From: Poa pratensis
Lineage: Eukaryota > Streptophyta > Magnoliopsida > Poales > Poaceae
NCBI GenBank assembly: GCA_947311845.1
Contig: CAMZMU010000123.1
Span: forward strand, 14,504,079 to 14,568,078
DNA: 64,000 nt
Direction of reading: 5' to 3'
The notes below the pieces were generated by a model that saw nothing but the letters and a program-made list of their open reading frames with translations, had not been told where the DNA came from and ran no database searches. A program made the translations under genes and the position numbers. Every line of letters starts with the position of its first letter. Position 1 is the stretch's first letter. Below, piece by piece: positions 44,479 through 54,600 of the stretch.

Positions 44479-46861
44479 ATGGAGAAAGACGCAGTGCTGG
44501 TGTGTATAATTCTGGGCTTCCTCGGCTCGATCGCCGTTACCCTGGGATTCGTCGCCAGCTCCTATAGTTCCAAGGCATGGATTCCAAACTCAAACCATTT
44601 TTCATCAACTATTTGGATCCGCGCTAAGCAAATTTGTGATGGTAAGAGCATCTCCAACCGGAGTTGCCAAATTTGGCCCCAAAGTGTCTGCATGCGACCG
44701 GACAGACCCCAAAAAGGTGTCCTACAACCATGCCCCCTATATTCGCATCATCAAAATCATACTAGGCATGCAACGTAAATAAAGAACGTAGATCGGAGCT
44801 CAAATATAGTACGGATTGCATAAGATTAGTTCGATCGGAGCTCATAGTTCGGATTACATACATAGTTGGACTAAACTATATAGACAAATTGTAGCAAAAT
44901 TAGGCAAACCGGCGGCGCCGCCATCCTCTCTGTCCGTCGGTTCCTTCGCCTCCATCGGCGGCGCTCACTGCCTTGACGCCGGCCCCTTCCCCTTGTCATC
45001 AGCGGAAGGGCGGTGGCGGCGCAGCAGCTCGAAGGCCGTGTACGGTCGACGTTGGAGGAGGCGGAGCTGTTGGAGCGAGCGGCGAGGACGGCGCGGGTCT
45101 GCTCGTCGGCGAGCCTGGCCGCGCGGTCGCTCTTCGCCGCCTCCTTCTTCGACTCGGCGATGGCGGCGTCGAGCATCGCCTTGTTCTTGCGGCGGAGGCG
45201 CCTGGCGTCCGTCTCAGCGGTGGTGTACGACCGCTCCAAGACGGCCAACGGCACCGGCTCGTTGGCCGCGGCGCGCAATGCCCTCTCCTCCGCAGCGGGC
45301 TGCCGGTAGGCCTTCCCCTCCGTCTCCAGCGTGCGCATCCGCTTCGAAGACGGCGGGGTCTTCGGAAGAAGGCGCCATCCGCCGGCCCGTCCGGCAGAAT
45401 CTTCCACCCAGGTGGAGCTTGGACGGGGGGGGGGGGGGGGGGGGGCGGGGAGGCGGAGATGGGGAGGCGCAGATCTTACCGGAACGGAGCGCGGTGGAGG
45501 AGGCGATGACGCCGCCACAGATCCCGCCGGCATTGCACGGCGCCGCACCGGCGCAAGCTCGGACCAACGGCTACATTGGCCTCCGCTTGGCGGCGCCGCC
45601 GCGCTGGATCTGCCGCCGACCTCCTTCAAAGATTGCTCGACGGCGATGCTGAAGGCCTCCTCCTCCGCGTCCACGGGTTCCGGTGGCGCCGCCGCGTCGA
45701 AAACCTCGTCCTCCGGCTCCGAGCCCCAGTCGATGGATGAGGAAGACATTGCGCCGGCTGCTCGAGCGGAGAAGGCGAGGTGGCGGGGTGGGGAGTGGAG
45801 TGAGGTAGGGTTACGGCCGGTGGGGTATTTGTGGGGACGGAGCTGCCACGCGGCGGAAGTCAGCGGCGACGGTCAGCCTCCCGTAGTGGGTCCGCTTTGT
45901 CAGCGAGTAAGGGGCGGACGTGTCCGGGCGCGTCCGGCCCACCCAAACCCACCCCAGATAAGGGCTGGGTTTGGGATGTGCCGGACCGCCCGGGCGTTTG
46001 GGCTAACTATGGGGGCCGTCGTTGGGTAGTGGTTTGAGCCCCAAATGCCGTCCGGGCTGTCCGCCCAGACGTTTGGGCTGGCTTTCGGGGCTTCGCTTGG
46101 AGATGCTCTAATTAATGGTATCTCCAGTCCGTGGCGTACGACGGGACCAACTGCGTGTACAGCAGCCCGCCGCCGGCGATAGGGTGCGGTGTCCTGGGGT
46201 TGTTCCTAGTGCTCATCAACCAGGTCATCGTCGCCGCCTACACGAGCGGCTGGTGCATGTGCTGGTGCCGCCGCTGCTGCCCCTGCTGGACCAAGCGGCG
46301 CTGGGCGGCGGCTCCGCCGTCCAAGAGGCGCAGGCTCGGCATCATTCTCTCCCTGTTTTCCTGGTCTGTCGTCACTCGCTAACGATTCACGGCGCTGCGT
46401 GTTGATCTCTGAATCTCTAAGGACGCGCATGCTAGTTCTTGCTGTGCAGGGTTCTCACGACCGTGGCGGTGGTGATGTTCATCCTCGGCGTAACGGAGAA
46501 CAGCTCACGAGAAGAGCCACCGGTTTCTAAAACCACGACTTCATACATGTGCAAGGACCCGGAGAAGATCGGGAATTTCCCGACCGCATCCCTGTCCTCT
46601 CTCATCGCCGTCGTGCTCGGGATCGCTTCGTACATGTTGCTCGAGACGGCGGCGCCGGAGACGCCGCCCCCAGGCCGCCCCACGTGTTGTTTGGGGTGGA
46701 GATTGCCGGTGCGAGCACGAGGCAGCAAAGCCAGCCTCAAACTGGACCGTCAACTGGTGCAGATCAGGAAGCAGAGCACGTCTCTCTGGCCACCGCGGTT
46801 TGAAGACGGCGAGTACATATTCATTGACGTATTCACGACTTGCAGTATTATCTCCACGTAG
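44479..46861 (+). CDS. DUF1218 family membrane protein, three exons
   Basis: Exons: 44479-44574, 46128-46363, 46450-46861, giving 247 aa. Exon 1 encodes MEKDAVLVCIILGFLGSIAV; the start could also be the in-frame codons just upstream. Four hydrophobic segments are visible: about 5-27, 48-70, 101-125 and 155-180. Cys-rich motifs (WCMCWCRRCCPCW) lie after the second. DUF1218 proteins are plant endomembrane or plasma-membrane proteins, some linked to lignin or wall properties. Intron 1 has no phase-compatible GT donor; the only in-frame site is AAG|GCATGG, a GC-AG intron. It carries a 1.46-kb transposon, without which it would be about 87 bp. Intron 2 is GT-AG. The C-terminal tail after residue 182 is Arg/Pro-rich and may not be conserved. 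Confidence 0.8.
44646..46108 (-). mobile_element. PIF/Tourist-type element in intron 1 of the DUF1218 gene
   Basis: The ends GAGCATCTCCAACC and CTTGGAGATGCTC are inverted repeats, flanked by TAA at 44643-44645 and 46109-46111. It is 1463 bp, in the opposite direction to the host gene judging by its ORF. The right part is rich in GGGCGTTTGGGCT-like words common in grass elements of this type. Confidence 0.88.
44871..45749 (-). CDS. Uncharacterised ORF within the intronic PIF-type element
   Basis: A 292-aa open frame starting MSSSSIDWGSEPEDEVF. It has an acidic N-terminus (EEEAFSIAVEQSLKE at about 30-44), a Pro run coded by 21 consecutive C (G on plus, 45425-45445), and a long charged, probably helical middle (ERALRAAANEP, RRLRRKNKAMLDAAIAESKK). 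The last 60 residues are Arg/Ser-rich and may come from a shifted frame. No known domain. Similar acidic-then-helical ORFs without transposase are a feature of the other PIF-type elements in this window, though sequence similarity to them is not evident. Confidence 0.45.
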   Translation of the reverse strand: MSSSSIDWGSEPEDEVFDAAAPPEPVDAEEEAFSIAVEQSLKEVGGRSSAAAPPSGGQCSRWSELAPVRRRAMPAGSVAASSPPPPRSVPVRSAPPHLRLPAPPPPPPRPSSTWVEDSAGRAGGWRLLPKTPPSSKRMRTLETEGKAYRQPAAEERALRAAANEPVPLAVLERSYTTAETDARRLRRKNKAMLDAAIAESKKEAAKSDRAARLADEQTRAVLAARSNSSASSNVDRTRPSSCCAATALPLMTRGRGRRQGSERRRWRRRNRRTERMAAPPVCLILLQFVYIV

Positions 46862-46977
46862 TCTTGTCGAGAACTTGGAAGATTTCATTTTCTTTACTAA
46901 CGATTGTATTTCATGTTGCTGCTCCTTTGATTGTTCCACTAACATCTCTGGTGGGTTAACTTTTTGTTTCATTTATA

Positions 46978-47249
46978 CTCCCTCCGTTTCTGAATATATG
47001 GTGTATAGTTTTCTACACGAATATTAAGACAGAGTATTTTGCATAGAGTGGACTAACTTTTTTTTTTTTGAAAAAATAGCGAGAGATGAGTTCTTACTAG
47101 GCACAACATGAATACAATCCGTTAAATCCCTCTTTTGAGACTAGGTCTCATTTTTTGATGGGTCAAATTATCCATTTATAGCAAATGCACCTTATATTAT
47201 GGATTTTTCTTCAAAAAACTATACACCTTACATCAACGAACGGAGAGAG
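46978..47249. mobile_element. Stowaway-type MITE, 272 bp
   Basis: CTCCCTCCGTTTCTGAATAT at left and CGAACGGAGAGAG at right, with inner inverted GGTGTATAGTTTT/AAAACTATACACC. TA flanks are at 46976-46977 and 47250-47251. It starts about 115 bp after the DUF1218 stop codon, so it may lie in the 3' untranslated region. Confidence 0.88.
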
Positions 47250-47566
47250 TACCTTCCAATTGTTCCACGACGGTAATGCTATTTGAAAACTATTGTTTTC
47301 GATAAAGGGAACATATTAATATCAATAAGATACCGATTACACCTAGACCACACAAGAAATCATTAGTTTTTATGATTGTGTGTCGTGCGCCCTCCCAATA
47401 GAGACCGAAAGGGAGGAGAGCAGTTGCCACCCTCCGCCACCGGTGGTGAGCCTATCAGATCTTTCTTCCTTTGTCTCCCGCTTCTGCGGCGGGAGCCGTG
47501 GGGATCCCCGGTGGCTCGAGGTCGGGTTTAGATCTTTGAGGAGGCACAACCTTTAAAGGATAAGGA
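47250..47566. other. Intergenic with LINE 3'-like fragment
   Basis: About 47305-47350 (TCGATAAAGGGAACATATTA) resembles a LINE tail on minus. The GC-rich part at 47380-47540 resembles the heads of the non-LTR retroposons seen at 30.7-32.2 and 57.1-58 kb. Confidence 0.4.
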
Positions 47567-49442
47567 TGTCGCCTAGAGGGGGGGGGGGGAGTGAATATGT
47601 GATTAAAAACTTTTCCGGTTTAGGCTTGATAATTGCAGAATAAAACTAGCTGTTTAAATTAACAAGCCAACAACGTAAGTACTAGGCTCACCTATGTGCA
47701 CCAGCAACTTATGCTAAGCAAGACAATCGACAAGGTGATAGCAATAGAGAGTACTTCAAGCACGAAGGCTATCACAATGTAAAGTGCATAAGTAAAGAGC
47801 TCGGTATAGAAATAACCGAGGCACGCGTAGACGAGGATGTATTCCCAAGTTCCTCCTTTTTAGGGGAGTACGTCTCGTTGGAGAAGTGTGAGCCACCACA
47901 ACAGGTTGGTCTCAACGCCACAAAGGTTTCACCTTCTTCTCCGATGAACCGCACCACAAAAGGTTTGGTTCACCTTCCACTATCGGAATCCTTCGAGACA
48001 GAATCCGGAGCCTTTACAACAACAACCCGGGGCACAACCCACAACTGGATTGGGGGCTCCCGGATGGCTACAAGTGACCACAAAAGGTCTCAACCACCAC
48101 AAAGGATTATAGGGTCCAAAGACCCAAGAGTAACAAGCTCACAAACTTTCACTTCCACGAATCCTCATAGAGAGAGCAAACCGATGCAACAAAATGCAAT
48201 GGCAAGAACACAAGAAGTGCTCAAGTCCTCCACTCTCTAATTTCAACAAAGTAACAAATGCTTATGGGTGAATAAGAGAGGAAGGACAAAGGAGGAGAAA
48301 CACCAAGAACTTCAAGATCAAGATCTACTAGGTTCCCCTCACTTAGAGGAGAGATGGATTGGTGGAATTGTAGATCTAGATCTCCTCTCACTTTTCCCTC
48401 AAAGATATGCAAGAATCATGGGAGGATTTGAGAGAGAAGCAAGCTTTTCAAGGTCAACAATGGTGGGAGAGAGAGAGAGAAAAACGTGTTACTGAAAAGC
48501 CTTGACTCTTTGGGAAAGAAGGGGCCTTTTATAGGTCCCCAAAAAAAATCCGTTGCAGGAAATCTTACACCGGAGACTCCGGCCTGGGCCGGAGACTCCA
48601 GACACATTCCGGTAAGTTTCCGGACAGGGGAGAGGGGTGAACCACTTGACCTTGGAGCAGGTCCAGGGGTGAACCACTTTGAGCTTCTTCGACAGGGAAC
48701 CCTGACTCTAGAGACTCCGGTTGGGGCACACCGAAGACTCTGGCCTAGAAAATCAGCAAAACTGCAAACCCAATAACTTTTACATACGAAATCCAAATGA
48801 GGTGAAACCACTTTTGTTGGAAAGATGAAAGTAAGAGCTACCGATAATATTTTCAACACGAAAACGCAACAAGTTTTCCATACGGAATCCGTTTATGATG
48901 AACTAGGTCTTGGTATGGAGATGAACACAAGCTCTAAATCCTCACATGGATAAAAGCCAAATAAGAACCAAGAAATATGATATGCCAAATATGCAAATGT
49001 TTGAGCTCTCCACAAAGATGCGATCAAGTAACTCACTTGAGAGCCCCTCTTGATAGTACGCCGTCTATCCTATAACCCGGTCTCCCACTAACACCATGAG
49101 ACCGGTAAAATAGAAACCTTATCAAGATCATACATTTGCCTTGCGCATTCCACTTGAGCTAGATGATGACGATCTTGATCTCTTCAAGTGGACCACCTTT
49201 CTTGATTACGCTTCGCTTGATGAAGATTCACATGTTGCTCTCCCATACTCCATAGTGGGAGAGCCTCTCATAGGCACATCTTCACTTGACCAATATCTCC
49301 AAATGGGTGGCAAGCTTCAAGCACACATGAACTCCAATCTTTTCCTATGAACAAGATCTACAAGTATATCTCAATGCAAATACTAATCCATAAGGATTGT
49401 CATTAATTACCAAAACCACATATGGGGCACCATGCACTTTCA
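47567..49442 (-). repeat. Solo-LTR-like repeat, 1876 bp
   Basis: Starts TGTCGCCTAGAGGG and ends ATGCACTTTCA on plus, so the minus strand runs TGAAAGTGCATGG...CTAGGCGACA with TG...CA ends. It contains no retroviral genes. No 5-bp target duplication could be confirmed at the edges (AAGGA versus CCTTG), so it may be a solo LTR with altered flanks, a recombinant, or another large terminal repeat. The open frames at 47878-48240, 48268-48495 and 48486-48776 show no domain. Confidence 0.55.
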
Positions 49443-50050
49443 CCTTGATAGCGATAGTGGCATAGCTCCGTCAAATAAGTTTGCCTCACCTCTCCCCATC
49501 TCGGAAGTGCTTCCCAGAGCGGTGTGGACACGTACGTGGCTCATGTCCCTATTCGTCGATCAGGTCGGGGGGCTAGGGTTTCCAAGTCTAGGCTAGAGAT
49601 TGGAGTCTTTTTCTAGGGCGGCGCCCTGAAGAAAAGGATGGGTGTCTCGATGTTTAGTTAGCGGCAGGCGGTCTGAGCGCTCTTCTTCACTTCGTCCGGT
49701 GAAGACGACGATGTAGAGTCTCGAGGTTGGCATTGAGATATTCTTGTCAACGTTCCACATCGATAAAAGTTCTTTCGAATGGCAAGCGTGCTCATCGGCC
49801 CACAAAGAGGCTCTGGCACGATGGTGGTCCTCTGGAGTTTGGACCATGCTATGTAGGATCTACGTCTCCTACCCTGACCACGTTTCAACACGTTGGGAGC
49901 CGACAGCTGAAGAAGTCTTTTCAGCGCAGAAAGATAAAATACCCTAAAGTGCAAGGGATATTTGAAGCATAGTTCAATGTGAAAATGGGAGTATCGGACT
50001 ATAGAAGATAGAAGGTAAGCGGGTAATTGTGAGTAAGACATTTTGTCTCC
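49443..50050. other. Intergenic, no gene seen
   Basis: Low-complexity GC-rich then AT-rich sequence. The minus frame 49658-50287 runs into the next element and is not convincing. Confidence 0.35.
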
Positions 50051-50376
50051 GAGCTCACATGCTGCTGGTTGAATAAACAAAATTAAAAAATAGAAAAAGA
50101 TTTTAAAACGTTCTAAAAAATTGGTGAAGAAAACAAATACATGTTTTGGAAATACTTGCCAAGTTTCGTGATGAAATGACATGTATGTTGCTCTGTGCAA
50201 AATTAACAAAATCAGTGTTCGAACAACATATTTTTGAAATCCCATTGATTTTTCGTTTTGCATAGGACATGCCATATGTAATTTCACCAGGTACGTATGT
50301 AGACCATTTGTATATGTCCGTGTCCAATTTTAGAAATATTTTACCATTTTTTATTTAACCTAGGGCATATGAGCTC
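50051..50376. mobile_element. Foldback MITE, about 326 bp
   Basis: The ends GAGCTCACATGC and GCATATGAGCTC are inverted, and the arms pair imperfectly (GTTGAATAAA/TTTATTTAAC, TTCTAAAAAATTGG/CCAATTTTAGAA). No clear flanking duplication was found. Confidence 0.6.
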
Positions 50377-51640
50377 AGAAGCCAATTTGAATTTCTGGGT
50401 TATTATCTCAAGTTATATATGAAACTTATAGAACCGCCAATGCACTTAAATTCGATACAAAATAAAAAAGAATGTTTGCTTAAGATTGCACTAATAAGAA
50501 AGACACTATGCAAGACAATAAAACGGATTCAGTAAATAAAAGAGTGGTAAGCAAAGGTATACAAAACGTCCTACGCAACTGGCTATCTTGTAAGAAAAGT
50601 TGACCTTACATGACGGCCGAGATAAGTGATACGTCTGAAACATATATATACGAACTTTGTAATTTATTATGTCAAAAAAATCATATATTTGCATCATAAA
50701 TTGGAGTTCATATTTAATCATGTAAAGTGAGAAACTTGTTTTTCGTATTATTGACTTTAAAAATTTCCCCAAACTCAAAATGTCCAGAAATTTTACCGCA
50801 CAAACAGACCCGATTCTGTCGGCCGATGAAGGAGGAGCGACGCTCACCGCCACGTCGAGGAGGCGGAGGCGACGACATCGTCATCCGCGATCGTCGTGAG
50901 CCACCACAAGGTTGCCCGATGATCTGCTACTTCGGCCCGAACCAGCGATCACCACCCCGCGGCCGCCTCTACCTGTGCTGCCCCAAGCTGGAGGTGACGT
51001 GGCCGGCTACCATGTGTCGTCGAGCACGAGCTACTGTAGCATCCTACTGTCCCGATTCTTCTGTACCACTTGATCCGGCCCCTTCATTCAAAATTCAAGG
51101 GCTGTGATTTGCTCGGTGTGCCGAGCTGAGGAGTAGCGCCTACGGTTTCCCTCCACACGCCTATTGCGTCGCGTGGGCGGGGCAGTCCGTGCGGCAGCCT
51201 TACGCTCGTCCTTGCTGTACACGTGTCGACAATCGGTTGGGACGGCATCAGGAGTTGGACCTCTCTAGAACACTGCACCAGCGCTACTCGACCTGATCTT
51301 TACCCACTGTCCACCTACCCCCTGGCCGGTGGGGCCAACGATCGCATGAAGCAAGTGTATCATCTCAAGCGGGTGACCATCGACCGGAGTCATTTTGCTT
51401 CGACGCCGAGCGACAAAGTCTGGCTGGACCAGGTCTTCGTCCCCCACGACCCAGTTCACAGTGATAGAGAGCAGAGCACAGAGTCCTGTGCACCAACACC
51501 GGGCTCATCCACACTACTCTACTGCGCGCTCGTCCTCCTCGCCACCAAAGCAAGGGGCAGTCCGTCCAAAACCCCCACCACCTCCTCCGCGCCGCGCCGC
51601 AGGGCTCCTCTCTCGTCGCCGCCGCCTCCGGGAAGCTTCC
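50377..51640 (+). promoter_or_regulatory. Upstream region of the ankyrin-TPR gene
   Basis: AT-rich to 50780, then GC-rich. The last 150 bp are C-rich leader-like sequence before the start (CCGCCGCCTCCGGGAAGCTTCC). The best-placed start is ATGG at 51641. Frames near 50727-51107 and 51223-51756 are not convincing genes. Confidence 0.4.
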
Positions 51641-54600
51641 ATGGCGGCGCCATACGTCTACTTCCCCTCCGAGGACGACGGCCCCGGTACGTACGCACGT
51701 CGCTTTCCGTCCCGGCCTCCCGATTGCTCCTCCCCTCTCTCTCGCCTCTGATCTGAATGCCAGTTTCTGATTAACGGCGGTCGCGGTCGTGCGCGCGTGT
51801 GTGTGTGTGCGTGCAGGGGAGAAGGCTCTCATGAAGGCCGCCCTCGAAGGCAACCTCCGGCGCATCAAAGGTACCCTTCTCTTCTCCGCCGCATCCATCC
51901 CTCACATGGCCGGGCCTCTTTTCTCTCTCGCTTCGGAGTTCGGTCGCTCCCAGTTCCTAGATTGACGCTAGTACATAGTTTGTGCGTGACTGCGTCTGCT
52001 CTGTTCGCGGGGTCGGAGGTTTGTTCACGCAGGCTGCATTGCTGCGTCTCACCACCTATTACGCCCGCCTTGGGAAATAATAGTAACAGGGATTTGTGGG
52101 TTGGAAAGGTCACCTGCCTACTAGTATGTTTGTGGGATCCCTTCTATTTTCTGTGATGTTAAGGTTGTTTGATTTGGTGGCATGCTATATACTGATGAAT
52201 GTTCCGTTTATAAACGTGGGCGTAAGCTATTCTGTCTACTCTTAAGATCTAATGCGTATTCTCTCCTAAAATTCGGTTGAGCATTCGGGCAAATAATTCG
52301 GATGAGCAGTCTGTTTTTCAGTGTATAATTGTGACATCTTCTTATGATGTGATCGGATTCACTTTACATCTATATTTGCAATGTTGCCAAGTACTCTAAA
52401 CTGATATGTTGTCAAGGTCTTCAATATGTAACCGTGTCCAGCATTGCACACACGTGTTCCTTCTTTCTTTATAATTTCGATCTTCTAAAATTTTGCTATT
52501 TTCTGTAATACCTGATGATGTTTCTTTGGGGAAGATCTTGCAAAGAGTCTTACCAAAGGAAAGGGCGGCCCGTCGGCGATTTTCTCTTTCAACACGGATG
52601 GAATTAATGTCTTGCACGTCGCGGCATGCGGGGGCCATTTGGAGGTTTGCAAGTATTTGGTGGAGGAGCTTGGGGGAGATGTGAATGCTCCTGGATGTGG
52701 AGATGGAGCTCTAGGTCGTTCTCCATCTCTTTCCTCTTTCTTTAAATTGCTGGCTGCCATGCATGCCAATGTATGCCAGTACGAGACCTGAGATTGTGTT
52801 GATGATGTGCTTTTTATTACAGGGGCGACTCCGTTTATGACGGCTGCTCAGTCTGGTGATGTTCCTACCGTCAAATATTTCCTTGATCGTGGTGGTGATC
52901 TAATGAAAGCAGACGACAAAGGACGCACAGTTATCCACCATGCTGCATCTACAGGTGCTTCACTTGACACATATAGTCTCACTTTATTTCAGTAACTTGA
53001 TCGATTGTACTAGTAATTATTTACTCTGATACGCTCAATTTGTTCAATGTGCGTTGCTACATAACTTTCTGAATCTTCTCATTCACCATAGGATCTTGCA
53101 AGGTAACAGAGTTCCTCCTTTCGCAAGGAGTGCCAGTCGACATAGACTGTGGCCGTGGAACCCCACTCTTTATGGCTGCTACAAATGAGCAAGATAAGAC
53201 ATTGAAGATTTTGTTGGACCACCATGCAAATGTATGTGACCTCCACTGTTTCTTTTTTCTTTTGATTAAGAGTTACTTTGGACATATAGGTTTTTTGCTT
53301 AGAAACTAATTGAATGACGTGGACAAATATACCGTAAACGGGGGACATTTTACTGTTTTGTTGCTCGTACTGAAACATCCTTAGATGTTGCATTACATAG
53401 TCGTTTGCTAGGTTTATGGCATTTAGCAGAGATCAGGAAGTGTGTTTGATTTGATGGAGGCATGGAGCAACCCATTCCAGTTCTCAAACCAAACAATCTT
53501 GTTTGGTCAGGAGTAGGATTTGATGGTCCACTTACCATCATATCCCTCGAATCACATAACACAAACACCAATAATATAGTAGATTATTTGATGGCATGCT
53601 TTTTTTACTAACTCTTGAGCATGCCACATGCGTTTTTCTAATAAATAACATGATGCCTTGCTTTCAGCCTAATATCGTTATTAGTGGTGTTGGAATTCCC
53701 CTGCTCAGTGCTCTTATTTACCGTTCATTGAAGTGCATGAAGCTCCTCATTAAGGCGAGTATTATCTTGATTATTAATCATTGCTATGTTATGATTTTGA
53801 CTACTCAGCACCATGAACATTCTATTGCATAATCCTTTCTACAGGCTGGTGCTGATGTTAACTGCAAGGGTTCCCTGATGAATCCTTTGTTATTTGCTAC
53901 GATGCACGGAGGTTACACAAACTACATTAAGTTGCTACTGAAGGCTGGAGCAGATCCTAAATTCCCGATGATGTATGTTCTGTATATTTTCTAGATATTT
54001 TCCTGATACTACCTGTTAAAGCTTCTCGTGATAATTCAACTCCTCTGATAATGGTGGGTGTTGAAGTGTATAAGTGAATTGTCTGGCCCTTTCCATCAGA
54101 TCGGTCTTTTGGGATAGTGGTCAGCGCATGAAGCTTGACATGGTATCAGAGCCAAGGTCTCGAGTTCGAGTCCTGGTTTGCGCAATTTGTTCTAAAATTG
54201 TTGTTGCCCCTCTTTGTCCACGTATAGGCCTCTTGAGCCATACCTCTGAGACTCGCGCGCCGTCGCTCTCGTCCGGTTGCACGTGTTGGCCTCTCCCTCC
54301 CCGAGTCACACGTGAGAGGGGGTGTTGAAGTGTATAAGTGAATTGTCTGGCCCTTTCCATCAGATCGGTCTTTTGGGATAGTGGTCAGCGCATGAAGCTT
54401 GACAGTGGGGAGCTATTTAGCAATGAGTTTAGGTTGCCTTGTCTCGTTAACTATGCTAATTCGAAATTTCACTTGTGTCTAGTAAAGTCGTGTCTCAGTC
54501 TTCAGGAAACAGTCTTTGTCATTAAAGAAGGAGGGCTCCTCCTGAAGTATTAATTCGCCTCATAGGATTTGAACTCTTATGGGTGGGGTGACCGCACTGC

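Noticed and set aside
48486..48776. ORFs in the solo-LTR-like repeat as host genes
   Set aside because: They lie within a repeat with TG...CA ends and show no domain.
51223..51756. 177-aa ORF spanning the start of the ankyrin-TPR gene
   Set aside because: Overlaps the 5' leader and exon 1 in another frame and has no domain.
54141..54180. tRNA gene suggested by GAGTTCGAGTCC
   Set aside because: It lies in the TRIM next to the primer binding site and has no acceptor stem or box A at the right distance.
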